Below are positions 8,883-18,373 of a stretch of 64,000 nt of DNA, piece by piece. This stretch comes from Nannocystis punicea (GTDB taxonomy: Bacteria > Myxococcota_A > Polyangia > Nannocystales > Nannocystaceae): contig NZ_CP114040.1 of the NCBI RefSeq assembly GCF_026965555.1, forward strand, positions 11,486,001-11,550,000, read 5' to 3'. The first letter of the stretch is position 1. Each line of letters begins with the position of its first letter. Below the pieces are notes generated by a model. It was not told the DNA's origin and did not search any database. It was given only the letters and a program-made list of their open reading frames with translations. A program made the position numbers and the translations under genes.

Positions 8883-9611
8883 ATGGGCCGCTTCATCGTC
8901 CTCGTCCACGGCGTCGTCGCCTACATCGTCGTCCTCGCCGTGTTCACCTACTTCGCCGGCTTCGTCGCCGACGTCGGCGTGCCCAGGGCGATCGACGACG
9001 GACCCGTGGGCCCGTGGCCGCGCGCGCTGGCGATCGACCTGGCGCTCGTCGCCGGCTTCGCGCTGCAGCACAGCGTGATGGCCAGACCATGGTTCAAGCG
9101 CATATGGACAGTGTTCATCCACGAATCCGCCGAGCGCTCGACGTACGTCCTGCTGGCGTCGCTGCAGCTCGCGCTGATGATGTGGGCCTGGCAGCCGCTG
9201 CCCTCGCCGATCTGGCAGCTCGGCGACGGCGTCCTCGCGGGCCTCGTGCAATTCGTGGCCGCGCTCGGTTGGGGGCTCGTGTTGGTGTCCACGTTCGCCG
9301 TCGATCACTTCCACCTGTTCGGCCTGCGCCAGGCGGTCTGCCACTGGCTCGGTGGCCCGGCGTACGAGCCGGAGTTCCGCGTCCGTGGTCCCTATCGCCT
9401 GGTCCGTCACCCGATCATGCTGGGGTTTCTGATCGCCTTCTGGGCCGCGCCGACGATGAGCGTCGGCCACCTCGGCTTCGCGCTGGCGATGACCGCCTAC
9501 GTCCTCGTCGCGCTCGAGCTCGAGGAGCGCGACCTCCGCGCCCAGCACGGGGCGCACTACCACGGCTACGCGGCCCAGATCCCCCGCCTGAACCCGTTCG
9601 CGCGCCGCTGA
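8883..9611 (+). CDS. mddA: Methanethiol S-methyltransferase-like membrane protein (MddA family)
   Basis: 242 residues from the ATG at 8883; an earlier in-frame ATG at 8832 is possible. It has five or six hydrophobic segments. QHSVMARPWFKR near residue 61 and ERSTYVLLASLQL near 82 are typical of MddA. RLVRHPIMLGFL and LELEERDL in the C-terminal third are the isoprenylcysteine-methyltransferase-like core that binds S-adenosylmethionine at the membrane face. MddA methylates methanethiol to dimethyl sulfide. The family also contains NnrU/ICMT-like members of unknown substrate, so the precise reaction is inferred. The next gene, 54 bp downstream on the same strand, is an acyl-CoA ligase of the methylthiopropionyl-CoA ligase type, which fits organosulfur metabolism. 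Confidence 0.75.
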   Translation: MGRFIVLVHGVVAYIVVLAVFTYFAGFVADVGVPRAIDDGPVGPWPRALAIDLALVAGFALQHSVMARPWFKRIWTVFIHESAERSTYVLLASLQLALMMWAWQPLPSPIWQLGDGVLAGLVQFVAALGWGLVLVSTFAVDHFHLFGLRQAVCHWLGGPAYEPEFRVRGPYRLVRHPIMLGFLIAFWAAPTMSVGHLGFALAMTAYVLVALELEERDLRAQHGAHYHGYAAQIPRLNPFARR

Positions 9612-9665
9612 CCCACTTGCGCCGCGCGCACGCGTTGGCCCAAACTCGCCGGCCTGGAGCCTCGC

Positions 9666-11306
<1,641 letters not shown>

Positions 11307-11318
11307 CGCCTCGATCGG

Positions 11319-11402
11319 GCGTCGCGCGGGCCGGGCCGCGCCGTGACGGGGGCATCAGCCCGAGTACCCCCCTCGGGCGGCGCGTCGGGGCCCGCGCGAC
11401 GC
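11319..11402. terminator. Large inverted repeat between convergent genes
   Basis: A 14-bp arm (11319-11332, GCGTCGCGCGGGCC) pairs perfectly with 11389-11402, and the 56 bases between are rich in further complementary GC tracts. It fills the gap between the acyl-CoA ligase stop and the DoxX gene stop, so a bidirectional terminator is the simplest reading. There is no T-run. Confidence 0.45.
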
Positions 11403-11417
11403 ACGGTCGCGGGGCGC

Positions 11418-11852
11418 TCACGCGCGGGCCCGGGCCAGCCGCAGCGCGGCGTGCTCGCCGGCGACCGGGCGCGCGTTCGGGTTCAGCACCGGGGCGAAGC
11501 TGTCGCGGTAGGCCCACGCGAGGTACGCCTCGAGGCCGACGATGAACGCCAGCAGGCCGTAACCGCCTGGCGCGAGGGCCAGGTGGAAGGCGACGATGTG
11601 GACGATCACCGGCGCGAGGAGGACCAGCGCGAACGGCACCAGGCGGCCCGACAGCAGCAGCGCGCCGGCGAACACCTCCGTGCCCTTGATCAGCGGGAAC
11701 ATGTAACCGCTGGCGGCCAGCGCCCCGAGGAACTCACCGGCGCGGGCCGGCACCGGCGGGGTCGGCATGAAGTTCAGGAAGCCGTTGAGCCCGAACACCA
11801 GGAAAGTGAGGCCGAGGAGGACGCGCGCGATGGTGGGAAGCAAGCGGGACAT
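11418..11852 (-). CDS. DoxX-family membrane protein
   Basis: 144 residues with four hydrophobic segments. The N-terminal pattern RVLLGLTFLVFGLNGF is that of DoxX/DoxD-like proteins, a family of small inner-membrane proteins linked to redox and thiol stress; most members have no proven reaction. It is divergent from a LysR-type regulator with 65 bp between starts, the standard layout for a target and its regulator. Confidence 0.8.
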   Translation of the reverse strand: MSRLLPTIARVLLGLTFLVFGLNGFLNFMPTPPVPARAGEFLGALAASGYMFPLIKGTEVFAGALLLSGRLVPFALVLLAPVIVHIVAFHLALAPGGYGLLAFIVGLEAYLAWAYRDSFAPVLNPNARPVAGEHAALRLARARA

Positions 11853-11899
11853 GCGGCGAGCTTAGGGCTTGCGGCGGGGCCGACCAGGTGGGATAGTCA

Positions 11900-11912
11900 C
11901 AACTCATCGTTG
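11900..11912. promoter_or_regulatory. Possible LysR-regulator binding site
   Basis: CAAC-N5-GTTG is an inverted repeat in the 65-bp divergent gap between the DoxX gene and the LysR-type regulator, six bases before the regulator start. Its position suits autoregulation, but the arms are only four bases. Confidence 0.3.
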
Positions 11913-11917
11913 CTCCC

Positions 11918-12838
11918 ATGACAACAATCGATCCTGTCAAGGTGGCCGCCTTCGTGCGCGTGGTCGAGGCGGAGAGCTTCACCGCCGCCGCCCAGCAGCT
12001 GGGCCTGCCCAAGTCGTCGGTCAGCCGCAGCGTCGCGCGCCTCGAGGAGGACCTCGGGGTGCGGCTCTTACAGCGTACCACGCGACGCCTGAACCTCACG
12101 GACGCCGGCAGCGCCTTCTATCAAAAGGCGCGCGGGGCCCTGTCGGCGCTCGAGGAGGCCGCGCTGACCGCCGCCGACCTCGGGCACGAGCCGCGCGGCA
12201 CCGTGCGCATCACCGCGCCGGTCGACCTCGGCGAGTTCCTGGCCGAGCCGCTGACGCGGTTCGTGCGCGAGCACCCGCAGATCCAGATCGACCTGGTGCT
12301 GACTGCGCGGCTGGTCGACATGGTGCGCGAGGGCTTCGACCTGGCCCTTCGGGCATCTCGCCTCAAAGACTCGAGCCTGATCGCGCGCAAGCTCGGCAGC
12401 TTCGCCGACGGCCTGTACGCCGCGCCGTCGTACCTCAAGCGCCACGGCCCGCCGGCGACCCTGGCCGAGCTGGTCCACCACGAGTGCGTGCTGTTCCGCG
12501 CCCGCGGCGGCCGCAGCACCTGGACCCTGCGCGGGCCCAAGGGCGAGGAGCAGGTCGAGGTCGCCGGGGCGATCAACGTCGACGACCTGTCCTTCGTCGT
12601 CTTCGCCGCCGAGGCCGGGGCCGGCATCGCCTACCTGCCCCACATGCTCGCGGCCCGCTCGGTGGCCGCCAAGCGCCTCGTGCGAGTCCTGCCCGACCAC
12701 TGCTGGACCCACGCCGACCTCTCGCTGGTCCTGCCCACCGGCCGCCACGTCCCGACCCGCGTGGCCCTGCTGCGCGACTTCCTCGCCGAGTCGCTCAAGA
12801 CGACCTTCGGCGCGCACCGCAACATGAAGTCGGCGTGA
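11918..12838 (+). CDS. LysR-family transcriptional regulator
   Basis: 306 residues. The N-terminal winged helix-turn-helix (residues 7-65) contains SFTAAAQQLGLPKSSVSRSVARLEE-type helices and the RLLQRTTRRLNLTDAG signature. The periplasmic-binding-like effector domain spans about 92-295 and has the VDLGEFLAEPLTRF and VREGFDLALR segments typical of the CrgA/AaeR-like subgroup. It probably controls the divergent DoxX gene and itself. Its effector is unknown. The ATG at 11918 is the only sensible start; translation signals upstream are weak. Confidence 0.9.
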   Translation: MTTIDPVKVAAFVRVVEAESFTAAAQQLGLPKSSVSRSVARLEEDLGVRLLQRTTRRLNLTDAGSAFYQKARGALSALEEAALTAADLGHEPRGTVRITAPVDLGEFLAEPLTRFVREHPQIQIDLVLTARLVDMVREGFDLALRASRLKDSSLIARKLGSFADGLYAAPSYLKRHGPPATLAELVHHECVLFRARGGRSTWTLRGPKGEEQVEVAGAINVDDLSFVVFAAEAGAGIAYLPHMLAARSVAAKRLVRVLPDHCWTHADLSLVLPTGRHVPTRVALLRDFLAESLKTTFGAHRNMKSA

Positions 12839-12966
12839 CGCAGCGACTGCGATGATTGGCGGGTGATCGCCGCGCGCAATTCGACCGCGCGGAATCGACG
12901 GACTCGCAGAATCGCCCGGGGCGGCCTCGCGCCCCGGCGGGCGCCCGGCCGTGTTATCGTGGCTGC

Positions 12967-13869
12967 ATGGTATCGGTCGGGTATGGGTGGGGTCGGCGGC
13001 TCGTCGCGGTCGCGCGATTGTCTTGTGTCTCCGTATGCATCGTCGCCACGGCGCTCGAGCCGCTGGCCGTCGCCGCGCCCGCGCGCCCGAACATGGCGGC
13101 GGTCGACGCCGGTATGCGCCGCGGGCAGGACGAATACAACCGCGGCGAGTACAGCGCGGCCGCGCACGCGTGGATCGACGCCGCCGAGCTGATGCCGGAG
13201 ACCCCGGAGCACCGGGACAACCGGGCGGCGATCTACGAATACGCGGCCGACGCGTTCGTGAAGGCGATCGAGGCCCGCGGCGAGGCGGTCGTCGCCGCCG
13301 AACTGGTCACCGTATTGAGCGCGCTCGACAAATACGCAGAGGCACACGCGACGGCATATCCCGGGCAGAGCTTGCCGTCCACCGTGGTCAAGGCGCAGGT
13401 GTACGTCCGCGGCAAGCTGGCCGCGCTCGACAAGGCCCGGCGGCCGGCGCCCGAGTCGCCGCAGCCGCTCCCGGAGCCGGAGCGCTCGAAGCCAGCCCCG
13501 CCCGCGCCGAGCAAGCCGTGGAAGGGCCTGGCGATCGGCGGCGGCGTGGCCCTCGGGGCCGGCGTGACGATGGCGGTGCTCTTCGGCGCCAGCCTGGTGC
13601 AGATGAACCGCTACGAGGACGGGTTCAACCACCCGAACCACGCCTGCGACCCGAACGCGCTGGAGGGCATCTGCGCCGATTATCATCGCCGCGCGACCAA
13701 CCTCGATCGCGCCGCCACCATCGGCATCATCTCCGCGCCGGTGTTCCTGGCTGCCGGCGCGACGCTGCTGGCGCTCGGCCTGCGGCGAAAGTCCAAGCCG
13801 GCCCGCTACGGCATCGCTCCCACGTTCAGCCCGCGCTCCGCGGGCGCGGTGCTGCGATTCGCGTTCTAG
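12967..13869 (+). CDS. Exported protein with two C-terminal membrane segments, unknown function
   Basis: 300 residues from the ATG at 12967; upstream in-frame sequence is low-complexity. There is a signal-like hydrophobic segment at the start, then a helical region (about 40-165) with GQDEYNRGEYSAAAHAW that resembles a single TPR hairpin. A Pro-rich linker follows, then two hydrophobic segments (about 185-205 and 250-275) and a short C-terminal tail. Proteins of this layout are common in myxobacteria, where they often sit near kinases or lipoproteins. I do not recognise a catalytic domain. The cysteine-rich lipoprotein begins 20 bp downstream, so the two are likely cotranscribed. Confidence 0.7.
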   Translation: MVSVGYGWGRRLVAVARLSCVSVCIVATALEPLAVAAPARPNMAAVDAGMRRGQDEYNRGEYSAAAHAWIDAAELMPETPEHRDNRAAIYEYAADAFVKAIEARGEAVVAAELVTVLSALDKYAEAHATAYPGQSLPSTVVKAQVYVRGKLAALDKARRPAPESPQPLPEPERSKPAPPAPSKPWKGLAIGGGVALGAGVTMAVLFGASLVQMNRYEDGFNHPNHACDPNALEGICADYHRRATNLDRAATIGIISAPVFLAAGATLLALGLRRKSKPARYGIAPTFSPRSAGAVLRFAF

Positions 13870-13889
13870 GCTGCGGTAGGAGGATCGAC

Positions 13890-15428
13890 ATGCGACGCTG
13901 GTGGATGGGATTCGGGGTCCTTCTCTCGGGCTGCTTCTTCGACGCGATCGGCCACCCGGGCGCGGCCACGGACACGACGTCGACCGAGACGTCGACCACG
14001 GCCCCCGAGCCGATCATGACCACAGGGCCGACCACGAGCGGCGGCCCCGGCGACTTGTGCGGCAACTATCAAATAGACGACGGCGAGGAGTGCGACCAGG
14101 GCCCGAACGGCAACGGCGTGTGCACGCCGATCTGCACCTACAACGTCTGCGGAGATGGCTACGTCGGCGCGGGGGAAGATTGCGACGGCGACGTCGCGGG
14201 TTGCGTCGACTGCCAGCTCGTCTCGTGCGGCAACGGGGTGCTCGATCCGGACGAGGAGTGCGACGACGGCAACCTCGACGACACCGACGCCTGCCTCGGC
14301 ACCTGCAAGAACGCGACCTGCGGCGACAGCTTCGTGCAGAACGGGGTCGAGGCTTGCGACGACGGCAACGACCTCGACACCGATGCCTGCGTCACCGGCT
14401 GCAAGCCGGCCGCCTGCGGCGACGGCCTGAAGTGGGAGGGCACCGAGTTCTGCGACGACGGCAACCTGGTCGACGACGACGACTGCCCCAACAGCTGCGG
14501 CCCGCCCGGCTGCGGCGACGGCGTCGTCTCGCCCGGCGAGGAGTGCGACGACGGCAACCTGGTCAGCGACGACGGCTGCACCAACGCCTGCAAGAACCCG
14601 GTGTGCGGCGACAGCATCGTCCAGGCCGGCGAGGAGTGCGACAACGGCGTGACCCAGAACGCCGACAACGCCGCCTGTACGCTCGCGTGCGAGAACAACG
14701 TGTGCGGCGACGGCAAGGTCAACATGGGCGTCGAGCAGTGCGACGACGGCAACGACGTCGAGTCCGACGACTGCCTCGCCGACTGCAAGCTGGCCACCTG
14801 CGGCGACGGCATCCTCCACCTCGGCGAGGAGGACTGCGACCACGGCACCCACAACGACAACAACGACAGCAAGGGCGTGTGCAACGACGACTGCAGCCGC
14901 AGCGCCTACCTCGTGTTCGTCAGCTCGAAGCTCTACATCCCCGGCAACTCCGACTTCGGCTCAATCGAAGACGCTGACGCCCGCTGCGGCGAGCTCGCCG
15001 CCAGCGACCTGGGCTGGCTCAAGATCCAGGGCGGCAACTGGAAGGCCTGGCTCGGCGATGGCAACGTCGGCCCTGGCAACAACTTCCACAAGAGCTCGAT
15101 CCCCTACTACACCCTCAAGGACACCACCACCCACGAGATCGCGGACAGCTGGACCGACCTGACCGATCAGGACATCATCACTGGCATCGACATCACCGAC
15201 ACCAACCAGGAGCTCCTCGGCGGCCAGGACTGCAGCGGCTCCCACGTGGTCTGGACCGGCATCGACGGCAACAACTCGTTCGCCGGCCACTGCGATCAGT
15301 GGACCTCCGCAGACATGGGCGCGATCGGCCGCGCCGGCAGCGTCAAGCGCGACGACGGCGGCTGGACCGACGCCTGCGACGTCACCTGCGACAAGTCCGC
15401 GCGCATCTACTGCTTCGAGCAGCCCTGA
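13890..15428 (+). CDS. Cysteine-rich repeat lipoprotein with DUF1554-like C-terminal domain
   Basis: 512 residues. The start at 13890 is fixed by AGGAGG six bases upstream. The signal peptide ends in the lipobox LLSGC (Cys15), followed by a Thr/Ser-rich linker. About nine Cys-rich repeats of the CGDG..GEECDDGN...C...C kind (DUF4215/myxococcal cysteine-rich repeat) cover residues 55-345. The C-terminal 165 residues, with VFVSSKLYI, WKAWLGDG, VVWTG and RIYCFEQ, match the DUF1554 (lectin-like fold) pattern. It is probably a surface-exposed, disulfide-rich adhesin or binding protein. Ligand unknown. The repeats are degenerate copies of each other at DNA level. Confidence 0.85.
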   Translation: MRRWWMGFGVLLSGCFFDAIGHPGAATDTTSTETSTTAPEPIMTTGPTTSGGPGDLCGNYQIDDGEECDQGPNGNGVCTPICTYNVCGDGYVGAGEDCDGDVAGCVDCQLVSCGNGVLDPDEECDDGNLDDTDACLGTCKNATCGDSFVQNGVEACDDGNDLDTDACVTGCKPAACGDGLKWEGTEFCDDGNLVDDDDCPNSCGPPGCGDGVVSPGEECDDGNLVSDDGCTNACKNPVCGDSIVQAGEECDNGVTQNADNAACTLACENNVCGDGKVNMGVEQCDDGNDVESDDCLADCKLATCGDGILHLGEEDCDHGTHNDNNDSKGVCNDDCSRSAYLVFVSSKLYIPGNSDFGSIEDADARCGELAASDLGWLKIQGGNWKAWLGDGNVGPGNNFHKSSIPYYTLKDTTTHEIADSWTDLTDQDIITGIDITDTNQELLGGQDCSGSHVVWTGIDGNNSFAGHCDQWTSADMGAIGRAGSVKRDDGGWTDACDVTCDKSARIYCFEQP

Positions 15429-15438
15429 TGCCGCGGAC

Positions 15439-16575
15439 TCATTCCCGCGAGCCGCTCATCTCGCGGATGCAGTGCCCGAGCGCCTCGCGCAGCGACGCGC
15501 GCACCGTGAGCGCCCCGGTCTCGACTCCCAGGGTCACGATCGTCCGGGCGATGTTGGGATGAATCCCCGTGATCACGCCCTCGGCGCCGAGCAGGCGGAT
15601 CGCGCGGACCAGGCCCACGAGGTGGCCCGCGGTGCCGGTGTCGACCTCCTCGACCCCGGTGACGTCGAGGATGGCGAAGCGAGCGCGGGTCCTGGCGACC
15701 GCTTGCAGCAGGTTGTCCATCAGCTCCGTCGCGCGGCCCCTGTCAATCATGCCGATGATGGGCACGGTCAGCACCCGGTCCCACACCTCGACGATCGGCG
15801 TCGACAGCTCGCGGATCACCTGCTGTTGTTGCTCGATCTGCAGCAGCTTCTCGCGCAGCGCCCTCTCGCCCTCGCGCTGCTCCGTCACGTTGAGCGACAG
15901 CGCCACGATCAGCTCGCTCGAGCCGTCCTCGCCGCGCACGGGGATCATCCAATTTTCAAAACACGCCCCGTGCACCTCGGTCGCGGTGTGCTGCAGCGTC
16001 CCCGCCAGGGCGCCGTCGAGCGGCTCCCGGCCGAGGCTTTTATAGAGCTCGCGGATGTTCTGGCCGACCAGCGCGTGCTGGGGCATGCCGATGCTCTCCA
16101 GCCCCTTGCCCCGGTGGTATGTACATATCCCGTCGTGCTGCATCGTCCACACGATGATGTTCATGTTCTCGATGATCGCCCGCAGCATCGCGCCCTCGAG
16201 GCGGAGCGTCGTGTCGCGGGCGACCCGGTCGCTGATATCCCGGGCGTAGCACGCGATCGACGTCACCGCGCCGGCGGCGTCGTGCTCGATCTGGCGCGTC
16301 CATTCGCAGGTCACCTGCGCCCCGTCTTTGCGGGTGTGCGTGGCCGTGCGGGGGCCGCCCTCGGCGAGGCCGGCCCAGAACCCGTCGGCGGCCGGGAGCA
16401 GCTGCTCGATCGCGGCCCCGAGCGCCTCGGCGGCCGGCACCGCGAACACACGGGCGGCCGCCTCGTTCCACACGGTGATTCGCCGCTGCGCGTCGAGCTC
16501 GACGGCGATGAACGGCGCATTACGCAGGAGTCGGGCCTCCCGCGCATCGGCTGCGGGACCGGAGGGATTCACCAT
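15439..16575 (-). CDS. PAS-PAS-STAS regulator (RsbR-type), third copy
   Basis: 378 residues from the ATG at 16575; the frame is open further upstream but that part is not PAS-like. The first PAS contains VWNEAAARVFAV and the second spans about 125-230, followed by a glutamine-rich coiled coil and the STAS domain. At the two RsbR phosphorylation positions it has Arg (MIDRGRA) and Thr (EVDTGTAG), so the first site cannot be phosphorylated. It is convergent with the cysteine-rich lipoprotein gene (10 bp apart) and lies downstream of the M16 peptidase pair behind a strong terminator, so it has its own promoter in the 16576-16765 gap. Confidence 0.85.
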   Translation of the reverse strand: MVNPSGPAADAREARLLRNAPFIAVELDAQRRITVWNEAAARVFAVPAAEALGAAIEQLLPAADGFWAGLAEGGPRTATHTRKDGAQVTCEWTRQIEHDAAGAVTSIACYARDISDRVARDTTLRLEGAMLRAIIENMNIIVWTMQHDGICTYHRGKGLESIGMPQHALVGQNIRELYKSLGREPLDGALAGTLQHTATEVHGACFENWMIPVRGEDGSSELIVALSLNVTEQREGERALREKLLQIEQQQQVIRELSTPIVEVWDRVLTVPIIGMIDRGRATELMDNLLQAVARTRARFAILDVTGVEEVDTGTAGHLVGLVRAIRLLGAEGVITGIHPNIARTIVTLGVETGALTVRASLREALGHCIREMSGSRE

Positions 16576-16765
16576 TTCACGAGTCAAACACAGCCACGCG
16601 CCAGCTGTCCACGCGAAACCGCGTGCGAACGGCGTCTGGGCGGCCCGCACGTGCAGGCGCGCGCGCTGCGGAGCAATCATACGACTTCGAATGCGTGCAC
16701 CCGTGCGCCTGCGCCCACGCCTATGTACAATCCCCCATCTCCCGCCACCTTGCGCTGAAAATGCA

Positions 16766-16797
16766 GCGAGCGCGCGGCCCTGGGGCCGCGCGCTCGC
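16766..16797 (-). terminator. Strong intrinsic terminator of the M16 operon
   Basis: Two perfect 15-base arms, GCGAGCGCGCGGCCC and its complement, are separated by two bases. Read leftwards the hairpin is followed by TGCATTTTC. It sits 28 bases after the stop of the second M16 gene, which marks the end of that transcript. Confidence 0.75.
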
Positions 16798-16824
16798 AAC
16801 ATCGCCGAAGTCGGCGTCGCCTCG

Positions 16825-18372
16825 CTACTCGGTCGGGCGCTTGGTGGGCTGGGCGTCGGCGTCGAGGACGACCACGCCGCCGGCGCCGAACAGCTTCTCG
16901 GTGGCGATCGCGTCGAGGTCGCCGAGGACCTTGTTGGCGTCGCCGACGACGAGGACGACGAAGTCCTTGGCGCGCAGGTGCTTCTCGGCGGCCTTGCGGA
17001 CGGCGGCGATGTCGACCGCGCGCAGGCGCTTCTGATAGCCGTCGTACCAGTCGAGCGGCAGGCCGTAGAACTTGAGCTGGCGGAACGCCATCAAGGTCGA
17101 GGTCGGCGTGTCGAATTCGGCGGGCAGGGCGAGGAGGGCGCCTTCCTGCACGCGGAACAGCTCGTCGGGCTTGGCGTCGGAGGTGCGCATGGTCGCGATT
17201 TCCTTCGCGATCTCGCGCAGCGACGGGCCGGTCGCGTCGGTGCGGACCTGGCTGCTGGCGGCGAAGGTGCTGCCGGCGCGGCGGTAGCCGAAGCCGGCGC
17301 GGCCGCCGTAGGTGTAGCCCTTGTCCTCGCGCAGGTTCATGTTGATCCGGCTGGAGAACGAGCCGCCGAGGATCTCCGCCATCAGGTCGGTCGCCTCGTA
17401 GTCGGCCGCATTGCGCTTGGGCCCCGCGTGGCCGACGTACACCGACGACTGCGGCGCGTCCTTGACGTGGACGAAGAACACCGAGCCGAGCCGCGGCTTG
17501 GCGGCCGCGACGTTCGCCTTGGCCGGCGCCTTGCCCTTCCACTCGGGCACGCGCGACGCCAGCTCTTGCTTGATCTCGTCCTGGGTGACCTGGCCGACCA
17601 CCCACAGGCGAGCGCCGCCGGGCTTCAGCTTGCCGACCACCTTGGTGCAGTCCTTGAGCTGGATGGCGTCGATCGTCTTCTCGGTCTCGATCCGGCCGTA
17701 CGGGTGGTCGGCGCCCCACAGGAGCGGCGAGATCACGCGGCCGGCGATCGAGCTCGGGTTGCCCTTGGCCTGCGCGATCGAGGCCTTGCGGCGGTCCTTG
17801 AGGCGCTCGAAGTCGGCCTCGCGCATGCCCGGCTCGCGCAGCATCTCGGCCAGCAGGTCGAGCGCGGCCGGCAGCTCGCGCTTGAGCGCGCGGACCGTCA
17901 GGTTCGAGGTGTCGGAGCCGGCGCCGGCGCCGACGAGGACCGCGTGGTCGGCCTGCTTCTCCTCCCACGCGACCTTGTCGAGGCGGGCGGTGCCCTCGTC
18001 GAGCAGGTCGAGGCAGAGCGAGTGGAGGCCGACCTGGTTCTTGGGGTCGCTGACGCTGCCGAAGTCGAACTCGAAGTTCATGAACACCGTCGGCAGCTTG
18101 TCGTTGCGGACGAGGTAGACCTCGAGGCCGTTGTCGAGCTTGAACGTCTCGACCTGCGGCAGCTTGAGCTCGGCGACCTGGGGGGGCGTCGGGCGGGTGG
18201 CGCGGAACGGCTCGTCGGGCCAGTCGGCGGGCGGCGGCGGGGCCTCCGTCTGGGTCGGCGCGGTCGCGACCGGCGCGGGCTGCTCGGCGGGCGGCTGGGT
18301 GGCGGGCTGCGGTTTGCACGCGGCGACTGCGGCCGACAGTGCGAGGAGGCTCAGCGTAATCGTGGTCTTCAT
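16825..18372 (-). CDS. M16-family peptidase-like lipoprotein, non-catalytic subunit
   Basis: 515 residues. The signal peptide ends in the lipobox AVAAC and is followed by a Pro/Thr-rich linker. Two M16 (pitrilysin/processing-peptidase) domains fill the rest. The zinc motif HxxEH expected in the first half is absent: the matching segment reads GLHSLCLDLLDEG. The second half has GYTYGGRAGFGYR, the R/Y region found in non-catalytic partners. Such proteins pair with a catalytic M16 subunit, and that subunit is encoded immediately upstream. The ATG lies just after the upstream stop, with GGAGGG inside the upstream coding end, so translation is coupled. It likely acts in the periplasm or at the membrane. 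Confidence 0.85.
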   Translation of the reverse strand: MKTTITLSLLALSAAVAACKPQPATQPPAEQPAPVATAPTQTEAPPPPADWPDEPFRATRPTPPQVAELKLPQVETFKLDNGLEVYLVRNDKLPTVFMNFEFDFGSVSDPKNQVGLHSLCLDLLDEGTARLDKVAWEEKQADHAVLVGAGAGSDTSNLTVRALKRELPAALDLLAEMLREPGMREADFERLKDRRKASIAQAKGNPSSIAGRVISPLLWGADHPYGRIETEKTIDAIQLKDCTKVVGKLKPGGARLWVVGQVTQDEIKQELASRVPEWKGKAPAKANVAAAKPRLGSVFFVHVKDAPQSSVYVGHAGPKRNAADYEATDLMAEILGGSFSSRINMNLREDKGYTYGGRAGFGYRRAGSTFAASSQVRTDATGPSLREIAKEIATMRTSDAKPDELFRVQEGALLALPAEFDTPTSTLMAFRQLKFYGLPLDWYDGYQKRLRAVDIAAVRKAAEKHLRAKDFVVLVVGDANKVLGDLDAIATEKLFGAGGVVVLDADAQPTKRPTE

Positions 18373-18373
18373 G

